From NCBI RefSeq assembly GCF_024357955.1, contig NZ_JANEYT010000002.1, positions 1-64,000 on the forward strand: a stretch of 64,000 nucleotides of DNA. The letters run 5' to 3'. The DNA is from Photobacterium pectinilyticum. Lineage in GTDB: Bacteria; Pseudomonadota; Gammaproteobacteria; Enterobacterales; Vibrionaceae. This document shows, piece by piece, positions 9,063 through 18,494 of this stretch; the first letter of the stretch is position 1, and each line of letters starts with the position of its first letter. The notes beneath the pieces were generated by a model. That model did no database searches, was not told the origin of the DNA, and worked only from the letters and a program-made list of their open reading frames with translations. The translations under genes were made by a program, and so were the position numbers.

Positions 9063-10370
9063 TTACTGCTGCTTGTTCTGCGGCGGACGGCGACGGCTGC
9101 GCTGGCGCGACTGGCCTTGACGCTGTGAACCACCACCACTGCGACGGTTGCCACCTTGGCGTGGTGAGCGAGGTACGCTAACTGCCGGTGGTAGGTCATC
9201 TAGCAAGGCTTCCGAGTCATATTTCGACAGCGGGATAGGGTGCTCGATGTAGGTTTCGATCGCTGGCAGGTTAATGGCATATTGTTCACAGGCAAAGCTG
9301 ATTGAATGGCCACTGGCGCCAGCACGACCAGTACGGCCGATACGGTGCACGTAATCTTCGGCATCGTCAGGTAGATCGTAGTTGAATACGTGGGTTACCT
9401 GTGGAATGTGCAGGCCACGGGCCGCGACATCGGTTGCCACAAGGATATCCACTTCACCTTGAGTGAACTGCTCCAGAATACGAACGCGCTTCTTCTGCGG
9501 GACGTCACCAGTTAGCAAACCAACGCGGTGTTTATCAGCCGCTAGGTGAGCCCAGATGTCTTCACAGCGGTGCTTGGTGTTGGCAAAGATGATAGCGCGG
9601 TCTGGCCATTCTTCTTCGATCAAGCTCTGAAGCAGGCGCATCTTCTCTTGGTTCGATGGGTAGAATAGTTCTTCCTGGATACGGTGACCGGTCTTCTGCT
9701 CTGGCTCGACAACCACACTCTCAGGCGAGTTCATGTGTTCGAAGGCTAGTTCTTTGACGCGGTACGATAGGGTCGCTGAAAACAGCATGTTCAAACGCTC
9801 CTGCGGAGCAGGCATGCGACGGAACAAGAAGCGGATGTCCTTGATAAAGCCAAGGTCAAACATACGGTCAGCTTCATCCAAAACCACAGCCTGGATAGAG
9901 CGCAGATCGATCACGCGCTGCTTGTAGAAATCAATGATACGGCCACAGGTGCCAATCAAGATATCGACACCTGCTTCGAGGGTTTTCTGTTGTTTCTCGT
10001 ATGCTTCACCGCCGTAGGCAAGACCTGCTTTTAGGCCGGTGCTTTCAAGCATTGGCTTGGCATCGTTGTAAATCTGGATCGCCAGTTCACGGGTTGGTGC
10101 CATAATAATGGCACGAGGATGGTTTTGTTTGCGATCCTCTTTTGCTGGGTTTAGCAGCAGGTAGTTGAAAGTCGCGGTCAGGAAAGCCAGGGTTTTCCCT
10201 GTGCCTGTTTGAGCCTGACCAGCAATGTCACGGCCGGAGAGCACTACCGGCAATGCCAGCGCCTGGATAGGCGTACAATTATGGAAGTTATTCGCTTCCA
10301 ATCCTTGTAAAACCCGAGGGTCTAAACCCAGGTCGGCAAATTTTTGCTCTGTGATGTGAGTCGTCTTCAT
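9063..10370 (-). CDS. rhlB: DEAD-box ATP-dependent RNA helicase RhlB
   Basis: The helicase that unwinds RNA for the RNase E degradosome. Of 435 residues, the helicase core occupies about 1-380: Q motif near [13 protein letters not shown], Walker A AQTGTGKT, motif II DEAD ([13 protein letters not shown]), motif III SAT, motif [12 protein letters not shown]. The C-terminal 50 residues are a basic, Gly/Arg/Gln-rich tail ([19 protein letters not shown]) of the kind that aids RNA binding. It is the first gene of the rhlB-gppA unit and diverges from trxA, as in E. coli. Confidence 0.95.
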   Translation of the reverse strand: MKTTHITEQKFADLGLDPRVLQGLEANNFHNCTPIQALALPVVLSGRDIAGQAQTGTGKTLAFLTATFNYLLLNPAKEDRKQNHPRAIIMAPTRELAIQIYNDAKPMLESTGLKAGLAYGGEAYEKQQKTLEAGVDILIGTCGRIIDFYKQRVIDLRSIQAVVLDEADRMFDLGFIKDIRFLFRRMPAPQERLNMLFSATLSYRVKELAFEHMNSPESVVVEPEQKTGHRIQEELFYPSNQEKMRLLQSLIEEEWPDRAIIFANTKHRCEDIWAHLAADKHRVGLLTGDVPQKKRVRILEQFTQGEVDILVATDVAARGLHIPQVTHVFNYDLPDDAEDYVHRIGRTGRAGASGHSISFACEQYAINLPAIETYIEHPIPLSKYDSEALLDDLPPAVSVPRSPRQGGNRRSGGGSQRQGQSRQRSRRRPPQNKQQ

Positions 10371-10483
10371 TCGTATAGAATATCAGCTTAGGGTTGCAAT
10401 ACGAAACGGATTCCATTCAAATAGGACAACGATTTGCTGGTTAAAATCAAATCAGCTAACAAAATCAACCATTGGAGTGGAAG

Positions 10484-10810
10484 ATGAGCGACAAGATTGT
10501 GCAGCTGACAGACGCAAGTTTCGATAGCGATGTAATTGCTGCTGCAGGCCCGGTACTAGTCGATTTTTGGGCTGAATGGTGTGGTCCTTGTAAAATGATT
10601 GCCCCAATTCTTGATGAAATCGCGGATGAGTACGAAGGTAAGCTGACTATCGGTAAATTGAATATCGACCAAAACGCAGCGACACCACCAAAATTCGGTA
10701 TCCGTGGTATCCCAACTCTGTTACTGTTCAAGGACGGTAGCGTAGCGGCAACCAAAGTAGGTGCCCTGTCAAAGAGCCAGCTTAAAGAGTTCCTAGACGC
10801 GAACCTATAA
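10484..10810 (+). CDS. trxA: Thioredoxin 1
   Basis: A 108-residue cytosolic thioredoxin with the active site WCGPCK and the cis-Pro loop GIPTLLLF. The start at 10484 ([13 protein letters not shown]) is set by GGAG 6 bases upstream and by the E. coli homologue; an upstream TTG adds four residues but lacks a ribosome binding site. It lies between rhlB (divergent) and rho, the conserved rhlB/trxA/rho order. A hairpin follows the stop. Confidence 0.97.
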   Translation: MSDKIVQLTDASFDSDVIAAAGPVLVDFWAEWCGPCKMIAPILDEIADEYEGKLTIGKLNIDQNAATPPKFGIRGIPTLLLFKDGSVAATKVGALSKSQLKEFLDANL

Positions 10811-10824
10811 GCAACTCTGCTTCG

Positions 10825-10858
10825 AACCGTGCACAATTTCTCGTTGTGCATGGTTTGA
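10825..10858 (+). terminator. Hairpin after trxA
   Basis: AACCGTGCACAA pairs with TTGTGCATGGTT (12 pairs, one G-T) around a 7-base loop, followed by a short T stretch. Probably the trxA terminator, with a weak T-tract. Confidence 0.7.
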
Positions 10859-11006
10859 CTTGCGTCTATGCTAGACGGATGAGATCTTTAGTGCTAACTT
10901 ATTGCACGTAAATTGTAAATTCGTTCATTCCTTGACCAGCCCCTTTGGTCAGCTTTATCTCAATTAACATAGAACCCCAATTTTGACTGACAAGAAACCC
11001 ACCACT

Positions 11007-12266
11007 ATGAATCTTACTGAACTGAAGAACCAACCGATTTCAAAGTTGGTTGCGCTTGGCGAAAGCTTAGGACTGGAAAACCTGGCGCGTTTGAGAAAAC
11101 AAGACATCATCTTTGCGATTCTCAAGCAGCATGCGAAAAGTGGTGAGGACATTTTTGGCGATGGTGTTCTAGAAATCCTTCAAGATGGCTTCGGCTTCCT
11201 CCGCTCAGCAGACAGTTCTTACCTCGCCGGTCCAGATGATATCTACGTTTCTCCTAGCCAAATCCGCCGCTTCAACCTTCGCACTGGTGATACCATTGCC
11301 GGCAAAATCCGCCCGCCAAAAGATGGTGAGCGTTATTTTGCGCTATTGAAGGTAAACGAGGTTAACTACGATAAGCCTGATAACGCGCGTAACAAGATCC
11401 TGTTTGAAAACCTGACGCCACTGCACGCCAATGAGCGTATGCGCATGGAGCGCGGTAACGGTTCAACCGAAGACATCACGGCACGTGTTCTTGATTTGGC
11501 TTCGCCAATCGGTAAAGGCCAACGTGGCTTGATTGTTGCTCCGCCAAAAGCGGGTAAGACCATGTTGCTGCAGAATATCGCCCAGAGCATCGCCCACAAC
11601 CACCCTGAGTGTGAGTTGATGGTATTGCTAATCGATGAGCGTCCGGAAGAAGTAACCGAGATGCAGCGTCTGGTTAAGGGTGAAGTGGTTGCGTCGACCT
11701 TTGATGAGCCGGCATCACGCCACGTTCAAGTGGCTGAAATGGTGATTGAGAAAGCCAAGCGTCTGGTTGAGCACAAGAAAGATGTTGTCATCCTGCTTGA
11801 TTCGATTACCCGTCTGGCGCGTGCTTACAACACCGTTATCCCATCATCAGGTAAAGTACTTACCGGTGGTGTTGATGCCAACGCCCTTCACCGTCCTAAG
11901 CGTTTCTTCGGTGCTGCACGTAACGTAGAAGAAGGCGGTAGTCTGACCATCATCGCAACAGCACTGGTTGATACCGGTTCTAAGATGGATGAAGTTATTT
12001 ACGAAGAATTCAAGGGTACAGGTAACATGGAACTGCACCTGTCTCGTAAGATCGCTGAAAAGCGTGTCTTCCCGGCGATTGACTTCAATCGTTCTGGTAC
12101 CCGTCGTGAAGAGCTACTGGCGAAGACTGACGAGCTGCAGAAAATGTGGATCTTGCGTAAGATTGTCCACCCAATGGGTGAAACGGACAGCATGGAATTT
12201 TTGATCGATAAGTTATCGATGACCAAGACCAACGATGAGTTCTTCAACGCGATGCGTCGCCAGTAG
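11007..12266 (+). CDS. rho: Transcription termination factor Rho
   Basis: A 419-residue hexameric RNA translocase, the same length as E. coli Rho and nearly identical along long stretches. The N-terminal RNA-binding domain includes DGFGFLR. The Walker A motif is [11 protein letters not shown], Walker B is [10 protein letters not shown], and the secondary RNA-binding Q and R loops follow. The start is the ATG at 11007 ([14 protein letters not shown]); an in-frame TTG eight codons upstream is not supported by the family. The 190-base leader carries a small inverted repeat (TGACCA/TGGTCA at 10933-10951); rho leaders are known sites of autogenous attenuation. Confidence 0.98.
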   Translation: MNLTELKNQPISKLVALGESLGLENLARLRKQDIIFAILKQHAKSGEDIFGDGVLEILQDGFGFLRSADSSYLAGPDDIYVSPSQIRRFNLRTGDTIAGKIRPPKDGERYFALLKVNEVNYDKPDNARNKILFENLTPLHANERMRMERGNGSTEDITARVLDLASPIGKGQRGLIVAPPKAGKTMLLQNIAQSIAHNHPECELMVLLIDERPEEVTEMQRLVKGEVVASTFDEPASRHVQVAEMVIEKAKRLVEHKKDVVILLDSITRLARAYNTVIPSSGKVLTGGVDANALHRPKRFFGAARNVEEGGSLTIIATALVDTGSKMDEVIYEEFKGTGNMELHLSRKIAEKRVFPAIDFNRSGTRREELLAKTDELQKMWILRKIVHPMGETDSMEFLIDKLSMTKTNDEFFNAMRRQ

Positions 12267-12310
12267 TCCTAATACTGAAGCGCCGTTCTGTCGAACGTCT
12301 CACAGTTTTG

Positions 12311-12344
12311 AAAAACGCCACATCTTGTGGCGTTTTTTATTTTT
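12311..12344 (+). terminator. Terminator of rho
   Basis: AAAAACGCCACA TCT TGTGGCGTTTTTT, a strong hairpin followed by a T-rich tract, 45 bases after the rho stop. Confidence 0.9.
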
Positions 12345-12498
12345 GATACACTGGTAATCGTAATTGATCGATGTTCAATTGCTAGCTTTGCTAGTCATTG
12401 CCCCTCATCGGTCGATATACTGTGTTTGTTATCAAATTGTGACAGCGGATCGGGATGATCCAGATAACCGACAACCCTTTAATCACCAAGGAGGTGAC

Positions 12499-13506
12499 AT
12501 GCGACTAGGAAGGTGCATGCTGATAGGCTTGCTGGCAACCTCATTGGTTGCGGCTAAGACCACGGCCCAGAGCGTTGAAGTCACGGAGCTGGAGGTCGAG
12601 CAGGTCCTGTCTTCCCAACAGGTTCACAATCAGGTGTCGTCTTTGCGCGCCTACTACAACCGCAGTGACTTTGATTCGCTGGAATCTCATCTGACCCAAA
12701 TCCCTCCCTTGCAGCAGGAAGCCGTGCGCAGCCAGCTGATTGACCACGCAACTGCCTTTGGCGAGCTGGATCAGGCTAAAGCCGACTGGCTCGAAGCGCA
12801 GACGGCCCGTATGCCAGCATTTAACGTGGTTGAGCAGGGTGATGGTTATCTGGTGACCAAGTCGGCGTTCCATTACGGCGCGAAAGCACGCAGCCTAGTG
12901 ATCCGCTGGCAACAGCAGCTGTTAGTTCAGCAGATGATCGAGCAGGCTGAGGGCGGCGAGCTGCAACTATCGCAATGGCTGACCGGTGATATCCATACCC
13001 AAACTACCCGGCGCGATATTTTTCTCGCCCAGTTGCCTGAATTATCCGAAATGGCTGTGGACGTGCTGGCCGAGCAATTTACGTCGGACAGCAAACTAGT
13101 TTGGTTGCCTGACAATGCTGTGATTGCGGCCGTTGCGGCTGCCTCTGGCGATGAGGGGGTCTACCATTTGTTGTGGCGGCGTCGCAGTGATCAATACAGT
13201 CTGGCCGAGCTTAACCGGTTGGCCGAATTGGCACCGCAGCCTACAGCCACCAAGCAGCTGATGGCGGCGACGATTAACCCGACATTGAAGCTTCAGGCTT
13301 ATCGTGCCCTGATCACGCTTAAGCCTTTGCCTGTAGCGACCAGGGATTTTCTTAGTGACAAACTGAGCGAAGTCGATGATGGCGAACTGGTGGCGGCCGA
13401 GCTTGTCCGTAGTGGCTATCTTGACTGGCTCGAGCACCTGGCGTCAGTCAGCCGCAACCAGGTACTTCAGAATAATTTCCGCTCGGCAGTTGCCCAGCTC
13501 CCCTAG
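12499..13506 (+). CDS. Exported protein of unknown function
   Basis: I start this at 12499, where a near-perfect AAGGAGGT precedes the ATG by 3-4 bases; the frame is open further upstream but without support. The 335-residue product begins with a signal peptide (MRLGRCMLIGLLATSLVAA, cleavage probably near TTAQ), so it is likely periplasmic. The rest is rich in Leu, Ala, Glu and Gln and looks mostly alpha-helical, like HEAT or TPR-type scaffolds, but I recognise no catalytic motif and no family. It stands alone between rho and ubiD, with its own leader. Confidence 0.75.
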   Translation: MRLGRCMLIGLLATSLVAAKTTAQSVEVTELEVEQVLSSQQVHNQVSSLRAYYNRSDFDSLESHLTQIPPLQQEAVRSQLIDHATAFGELDQAKADWLEAQTARMPAFNVVEQGDGYLVTKSAFHYGAKARSLVIRWQQQLLVQQMIEQAEGGELQLSQWLTGDIHTQTTRRDIFLAQLPELSEMAVDVLAEQFTSDSKLVWLPDNAVIAAVAAASGDEGVYHLLWRRRSDQYSLAELNRLAELAPQPTATKQLMAATINPTLKLQAYRALITLKPLPVATRDFLSDKLSEVDDGELVAAELVRSGYLDWLEHLASVSRNQVLQNNFRSAVAQLP

Positions 13507-13542
13507 GCCGGATTTTCCGCTGTCCTAGGGTTAACAAGTCGT

Positions 13543-13566
13543 TATAATGTTTGATAATGATTATTT
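13543..13566 (+). promoter_or_regulatory. ubiD promoter -10 and overlapping Fur-like box
   Basis: A perfect -10 TATAAT lies at 13543-13548, with only a weak -35 (CTGTCC at 13520). Directly after it, 13552-13566 reads TGATAATGATTATTT, which matches the Fur 7-1-7 consensus (TGATAAT, any base, ATTATCA) at 12 of 14 positions. Its position at the transcription start would allow iron-dependent repression. This is a motif match only. Confidence 0.5.
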
Positions 13567-13628
13567 GTACCCGGTGTCTGTAACCAGCACCGGGCGCTGG
13601 TGTATTTAGGATAGGTAACCGCAAACCG

Positions 13629-15488
13629 ATGAAGTTCAAGGATCTGCGAGAGTTTATTGACTATCTGGAACAGCAGGGCGAGCTCAAGCGTATCTCGCAG
13701 CCTGTCGACCCGGATCAGGAGATCACCGAAATTTGTGATCGTACCCTGCGTGCCGGCGGGCCGGCATTGTTGTTCGAAAATCCAGTTGGTTTTGACATGC
13801 CGGTACTGGCCAATTTGTTTGGTACTCCGGGCCGTGTTGCCATGGGGATGGGCCGAACCGAAGTCCGCGAGTTACGTGAGGTCGGCAAGTTACTGGCTTA
13901 TCTGAAAGAACCTGAGCCGCCGAAGGGGTTCCGCGAAGCGCTGGATAAGCTCCCGGTGTTCCGGCAGGTATTGAATATGCCGGTTAAGCGGCTGCGCAGT
14001 GCCCCGTGTCAGGACATTGTCTGGCAGGGCGACGACGTCGATTTGGATAAAATTCCGGTGATGAGTTGCTGGCCTGATGATGTGGCACCGCTGCTTACCT
14101 GGGGGCTGACCATCACCAAAGGACCCAATAAAAAGCGCCAGAACCTCGGAATTTACCGTCAGCAGAAGATCGGTAAGAACAAGATCATCATGCGTTGGCT
14201 GGCCCACCGAGGTGGTGCTCTGGATTTGCGTGACTGGATGGACACCCACCCGGGTGAACGGTTCCCGGTGACGGTGGCCTTCGGCGCCGATCCGGCGACG
14301 ATTCTTGGGGCGGTGACGCCGATCCCTGATACCTTGTCGGAGTACGCTTTTGCTGGCCTACTGCGCGGGCGTAAAAGCGAAGTGGTCAAGAGCCTGAGCA
14401 ATGAGCTGGAAGTACCGGCCAGCGCTGAAATCGTGCTTGAAGGCTATATCGACCCGAACGAGTTTGCCGATGAAGGACCATACGGTGACCATACTGGTTA
14501 CTACAACGAAGTTGAACGCCACCATGTGTTTACGATTACCCATGTGACCATGCGCAAAGATCCTATCTATCACAGCACCTATACCGGCCGTCCGCCTGAC
14601 GAGCCAGCGGTACTCGGGGTAGCATTGAACGAAGTGTTCGTACCTATCTTGCAAAAGCAGTTCCCAGAGATTGTCGATTTTTACCTGCCGCCTGAAGGGT
14701 GTTCCTACCGCATGGCCGTGGTGTCGATGAAGAAGCAGTACCCAGGCCATGCCAAGCGGGTGATGATGGGGGTTTGGTCCTTCCTGCGCCAGTTTATGTA
14801 CACCAAGTTCGTGATTGTGGTCGATGAAGACGTTGATACCCGTGATTGGGGGAGCGTGGTCGGTGCGATGACCCGAGATATGGATCCGGTACGCGATACC
14901 CTCCTGATCGATAACACGCCGATAGATTCGTTGGATTTTGCCTCTCCGGTGGTCGGTCTTGGCTCCAAGATGGGACTGGATGCGACCCGGAAGTGGGAAG
15001 CTGAAACCGCCAGTGCGATTGCTTATTCCCGTCCGCAAACCGAGTTGGATCACCTCACTCTGGAACAGGATATCAAGCAGCAGTTTGCTGACGTGATTGA
15101 TTGCTATCTGCCGCAGACGGCCGAATGTGGCGGTATGGCCATTGTTACCATCAAGAAGGAAAAAGCCGGTCAGGCATTGCAAGTGATGGAGGGGATCTGG
15201 GCGCGTTTGTTTGAGCAAGCCGATATCAAGTTCATCATTGTCTGCGACGGGGATGTCGATGCCCGCGACTGGAATGATGTGATTTGGGCGATTACCACCC
15301 GGATGGATCCGAGCCGTGATACCCTGATGGTAAACTCAGTTAATGGGCTGGGAGCGAAGGTTGGCTTTGATGCTACCAATAAACTGGCGGGTGAGGCTGC
15401 TCGTGAATGGGGAACACCGATTACCAAGTCGGCTGAAGTGGTTGCCCGCATCGATGCCATCTGGGATGAACTGGGGATCCTGAGTTAG
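13629..15488 (+). CDS. ubiD: 4-hydroxy-3-polyprenylbenzoate decarboxylase
   Basis: A prenyl-FMN-dependent decarboxylase of ubiquinone synthesis. The first about 490 residues align with E. coli UbiD ([21 protein letters not shown] at the start; the [20 protein letters not shown] and [13 protein letters not shown] regions are typical). The protein is 619 residues, about 120 more than E. coli. The extra C-terminal part repeats the preceding domain: [20 protein letters not shown] (about residue 360) is echoed by [20 protein letters not shown] (about 500), and [11 protein letters not shown] by [11 protein letters not shown]. It heads a unit with a ferredoxin gene and fre. Confidence 0.95.
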   Translation: MKFKDLREFIDYLEQQGELKRISQPVDPDQEITEICDRTLRAGGPALLFENPVGFDMPVLANLFGTPGRVAMGMGRTEVRELREVGKLLAYLKEPEPPKGFREALDKLPVFRQVLNMPVKRLRSAPCQDIVWQGDDVDLDKIPVMSCWPDDVAPLLTWGLTITKGPNKKRQNLGIYRQQKIGKNKIIMRWLAHRGGALDLRDWMDTHPGERFPVTVAFGADPATILGAVTPIPDTLSEYAFAGLLRGRKSEVVKSLSNELEVPASAEIVLEGYIDPNEFADEGPYGDHTGYYNEVERHHVFTITHVTMRKDPIYHSTYTGRPPDEPAVLGVALNEVFVPILQKQFPEIVDFYLPPEGCSYRMAVVSMKKQYPGHAKRVMMGVWSFLRQFMYTKFVIVVDEDVDTRDWGSVVGAMTRDMDPVRDTLLIDNTPIDSLDFASPVVGLGSKMGLDATRKWEAETASAIAYSRPQTELDHLTLEQDIKQQFADVIDCYLPQTAECGGMAIVTIKKEKAGQALQVMEGIWARLFEQADIKFIIVCDGDVDARDWNDVIWAITTRMDPSRDTLMVNSVNGLGAKVGFDATNKLAGEAAREWGTPITKSAEVVARIDAIWDELGILS

Positions 15489-15576
15489 TCTTGTTAGTAA
15501 GTTCAGCCTGTAACCCAAGTACGTAAATAAAGTTTGATTAGCAAGGTCCGGCTGAAACCGGGCGCGAGAAAATAAT

Positions 15577-15840
15577 ATGTACCAAGTCCGCCTGCTGCCT
15601 CATGATGTAATGTTTACCATTGACGGTGAACAAACTGTTCTTGAGGCCGCGCTCAACGCAGGCATTGCTTTTCCCAACCGTTGTCAGGTCGGCGCCTGTG
15701 CCATGTGTATGTGCCGCAAACAGCAGGGGACGATCCGCTATCAGCTCGAGCCCATGCTCACCGAGAAGGAGCAGGCTGAAGGCTGGATATTTGCGTGTCA
15801 GGCAATGGCAAGCAGTGATTTGGTGCTCCAGCTAGATTAG
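15577..15840 (+). CDS. Small 2Fe-2S ferredoxin
   Basis: An 87-residue plant-type 2Fe-2S ferredoxin. The cluster ligands are visible in RCQVGACAMCMCR (C-x4-C-x2-C, with one extra Cys) and the fourth in FACQA near residue 78. It is similar in size and motif to YfaE, the ribonucleotide-reductase maintenance ferredoxin, but its place is between ubiD and fre. The stop lies 9 bases before the fre start, so it is probably co-translated with the flavin reductase and may be its electron partner; that pairing is inference. Confidence 0.88.
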   Translation: MYQVRLLPHDVMFTIDGEQTVLEAALNAGIAFPNRCQVGACAMCMCRKQQGTIRYQLEPMLTEKEQAEGWIFACQAMASSDLVLQLD

Positions 15841-15849
15841 AGGAAGAGA

Positions 15850-16560
15850 ATGTCTATCAAATGCGAAGTAACATCCATTGAGCCGTTAGCCTGTAATACG
15901 TTTCGTATCCTGCTGCGCCCAGAGACAAAAATTGATTTCAAAGCGGGTCAGTACCTATTGGCTGTGATGGGTGAGAAGGACAAACGTCCGTTTTCTATCG
16001 CTAGCAGCCCGTGCCGTGAAGGCGAGCTGGAGCTGCATATTGGTGCTGCTGAGCACAACGCTTATGCTATCGAGGTGGTGGAGAGCATGAAAGCCGCACT
16101 TGCGGCAGGCACATCGATTGAGGTCGAAGCGCCGCACGGCGATGCGTGGGTGCGAGAAGACAGCGACAAGCCGTTGCTGCTGATTGCGGGTGGCACCGGT
16201 TTCTCCTATGTTCGCAGCATCTTGGACAACTGCCTGAGCCGCGGCGTCAGCCAGCCGATCTTTGTTTACTGGGGCGGTCGTGATGAATGCCAACTGTATG
16301 CGAATGATGAACTGAATGCACTGGCAGATCAGCACGGTAACCTGACGTATGTCCCTGTGGTAGAGACGGCACCCGCCGACTGGCAGGGTAAGGTAGGTAA
16401 CGTATTGGAGGCGGTCAGCGATGATTTTGTCAGCTTGTCAGCCTATGATATCTACATCTGTGGCCGCTTCGAAATGGCGGGTGCGGCACGCGAGCAGTTT
16501 TCGGCCGAGAAAGGCGCCGAGCGCGAGCGCATGTTTGCCGACGCGTATTCGTTTATTTGA
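15850..16560 (+). CDS. fre: NAD(P)H-flavin reductase
   Basis: A 236-residue FNR-fold reductase that makes free reduced flavin, used for ferric iron reduction and, in luminous relatives, for luciferase. Flavin-binding RPFSIASSP (FNR RxxS type) is near residue 46, the NAD(P)-binding [16 protein letters not shown] near 110, and the C-terminal YICGRFEMA is present. Length equals E. coli Fre plus three residues. A GAGGAAGAG ribosome binding site overlaps the end of the ferredoxin gene. It ends at a bidirectional terminator. Confidence 0.95.
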   Translation: MSIKCEVTSIEPLACNTFRILLRPETKIDFKAGQYLLAVMGEKDKRPFSIASSPCREGELELHIGAAEHNAYAIEVVESMKAALAAGTSIEVEAPHGDAWVREDSDKPLLLIAGGTGFSYVRSILDNCLSRGVSQPIFVYWGGRDECQLYANDELNALADQHGNLTYVPVVETAPADWQGKVGNVLEAVSDDFVSLSAYDIYICGRFEMAGAAREQFSAEKGAERERMFADAYSFI

Positions 16561-16642
16561 CGAGAAGCTCGGCTCTTGGGTGAGTGGCTAAAGGCGATCG
16601 GAAGAGCAAGAGCTTGGCGGTTAGGCTGTATGAAACAAAATG

Positions 16643-16663
16643 CCAATAGCCAATAGCCAATAG
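16643..16663. repeat. Tandem heptamer CCAATAG, three copies
   Basis: Three perfect copies of CCAATAG lie head to tail in the spacer between fre and the EamA gene, just left of the terminator. A short array of this kind could vary in copy number; no function is apparent. Confidence 0.8.
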
Positions 16664-16671
16664 ATAAAACC

Positions 16672-16698
16672 AAAGGCGAACCCATAAGGTTCGCCTTT
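16672..16698. terminator. Bidirectional terminator between fre and the EamA gene
   Basis: AAAGGCGAACC / GGTTCGCCTTT, an 11-base perfect stem with a 5-base loop between two converging genes. Confidence 0.85.
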
Positions 16699-16732
16699 GT
16701 TGTATGTGACGTTGCTATCTCTATACCGTGTC

Positions 16733-17605
16733 TTAAGCCCTTGCCATTTCCACCTTGCGTTTGACCCAGGTTTCGTTGAACCAAAGCGAAGCAACAATGA
16801 TGATCCCGCCGATAGCGAGGCGAAGGTAGTCGACATCGCGGTTCCAGATGACGAGATTGACGATAAGGCCCGCAGGAACCAAGGCATTGTTCATGATCGC
16901 CAATGCACCGGCATTGACCAACGTCGCCCCCTTGTTCCATAAGTAATAGCCAAGGCCCGAAGCCACCGTGCCCAAATAGATCAATATACCCCACTGGGTA
17001 TTGCTGGTTGGCAGCTGCTCGGTATTACCAAACAGCAGGAACATTGGCAGAGCGACACAAACAGCCCCGAGGTAGAACAGGCCAAACACCGTATGCTGCG
17101 GGATGTCTTGCTGTTCTTGCTCCATGAGGCGTTTGTAGCCCACTTGGCCGATGGCAAAGCTCAGGTTGGCCCCTTGGACAATGAGAAAGCCAGTGATGAA
17201 GTTCTCGTTGATCCCTTCGAACTTGATCACCGCCGCTCCCAGTACCGCTATCGCGGCAGTGGCCAAATACCAGATCGAAAACCGGCGGTGCAGCATGTCA
17301 TAGATCAGGGTGACATAAATCGGGGTGAAAATGGTGAACAGCAATACTTCCGGTACACTCAGGTAGAGGAAGGACTGGTAGTAAAAGCAGTACATGATCC
17401 CGAGCTGGAAGGCACCGACAGCCATGATTTTGAGCGCCAGCGAGAGATGGAGGTGTTTGCTTCGCAGGAAGGGCAAGAAGATCAAGGCAGCCAGGCTGAC
17501 ACGGGTGAGCACCGAGAACCAGGCGTCGACCTGACCAGCCAGGTAGACCCCGATCAGGCTAAAGGAAAAGGCCCAGAGCAGGGTAACAGCAGATAAATAT
17601 CCCAT
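16733..17605 (-). CDS. EamA-family (DMT superfamily) transporter
   Basis: A 290-residue inner-membrane protein with about ten helices in two EamA repeats (about residues 5-135 and 150-280), the layout of drug/metabolite exporters. The start is placed at 17605 (MGYLSAVTLLWAFSFSLIG), where the first helix begins; the 25 codons upstream look non-coding. The substrate is not evident; related proteins are annotated as carboxylate/amino acid/amine exporters. It is transcribed alone, convergent with fre. Confidence 0.85.
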   Translation of the reverse strand: MGYLSAVTLLWAFSFSLIGVYLAGQVDAWFSVLTRVSLAALIFLPFLRSKHLHLSLALKIMAVGAFQLGIMYCFYYQSFLYLSVPEVLLFTIFTPIYVTLIYDMLHRRFSIWYLATAAIAVLGAAVIKFEGINENFITGFLIVQGANLSFAIGQVGYKRLMEQEQQDIPQHTVFGLFYLGAVCVALPMFLLFGNTEQLPTSNTQWGILIYLGTVASGLGYYLWNKGATLVNAGALAIMNNALVPAGLIVNLVIWNRDVDYLRLAIGGIIIVASLWFNETWVKRKVEMARA

Positions 17606-17719
17606 AGTGTTTTTCAGGGGGGTGATTGGTTGAATGATGGAGCAAGTGTAGCGAAAAAAAGAGGACGGAAATACAACCAAATTGTACGGTTAACGCCACG
17701 GGAGGGTGTTGCAACGGCT

Positions 17720-17747
17720 ACAGGCTTGGTGATCTGACCAAGCCTGT
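17720..17747 (-). terminator. Hairpin downstream of uspA
   Basis: ACAGGCTTGGT, a six-base loop, ACCAAGCCTGT: 11 perfect pairs, about 28 bases past the uspA stop. It lacks a T-run, so it is a terminator only by position; it may instead stabilise the mRNA end. Confidence 0.5.
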
Positions 17748-17774
17748 AAGGCGTAACTAGGAAGGTTCACGCAA

Positions 17775-18197
17775 CTATTTGAGAGGGATCATCAGCATGT
17801 CGACCGGGGAGCGGTTAATCAGCTGTTTGGCCGAGCTGAGGATTTTGCTCCAGAAGTCTTGGTGATGGCCGCAAACGACCAGCTCTATGTGCATATCGTC
17901 GATGGCGTGGCAGATTTCTTCGCTAAGGTCACCGCTGCCGACTAAGGTGTGGGACACCGGGTAGTTGGCCTTGTCGGCCAGTGCTTGAAGTTGTTTCTGG
18001 GCTTCGTCTGCCATGCGGTGCTGGGCATCGGACAGGTTGATATCAATCAGGCCGGTATAGAGCTCGGCGTAGTTGACGTCGATATGGATGAGCGACAATT
18101 TGGCGTCCAGTGCCTTGGCGAGCTCAGCGGCTTTGCTGACGATGACGTGGCTGTCGTCAGACAGATCGATAGCAACCAGAATATGTTTGTAAGCCAT
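17775..18197 (-). CDS. uspA: Universal stress protein A
   Basis: A 140-residue cytosolic stress protein very close to E. coli UspA (MAYKHILVAIDLS, SLIHIDVNYAELYTGLIDINL, VVCGHHQDFWSK). The start at 18197 is fixed by AAGGAG 8 bases upstream; an in-frame GTG three codons earlier sits on top of that site and is rejected. As in UspA of E. coli, the ATP-binding G-x2-G-x9-G motif is not complete. It diverges from ftnA; uspB lies just beyond, so the uspA/uspB neighbourhood is kept. Confidence 0.94.
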   Translation of the reverse strand: MAYKHILVAIDLSDDSHVIVSKAAELAKALDAKLSLIHIDVNYAELYTGLIDINLSDAQHRMADEAQKQLQALADKANYPVSHTLVGSGDLSEEICHAIDDMHIELVVCGHHQDFWSKILSSAKQLINRSPVDMLMIPLK

Positions 18198-18206
18198 AGT
18201 TTTCAC

Positions 18207-18494
18207 TCCTTGACTTAAGGGCTTTGCTTCATGCTAGCACCTAATTTAGGGAAAAAATATTACCGTGATCGCAACTTGTTCGGCCATTTTACGAAATAAT
18301 TCTAGCAGTGGAATTACTTGAATTTTTGAAGTTTTTCAATCTAATTCTCTGGATTGATAAAAAGTTGTCATAGATTCTTTGCCGCATTGCACGATGAGTT
18401 GCATTCTTGCGTTGGCATTGTGACAATGGTGAAAACAGCGTATTCATACCACCCATTGAGATTGGTATACACTAAAATAGATAGGAGTAGTGCG
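18207..18494. other. Divergent promoter region uspA/ftnA
   Basis: About 290 AT-rich bases between divergent genes; both promoters must lie here. I cannot assign a convincing Fur box or -35/-10 pair. Confidence 0.45.

Noticed and set aside
14358-15218. Antisense frame opposite ubiD (286 codons)
   Set aside because: It lies wholly inside the conserved ubiD gene; composition is that of an antisense shadow.
18207-18494. Fur or OxyR site for ftnA
   Set aside because: Only AT-rich sequence with no match good enough to report.
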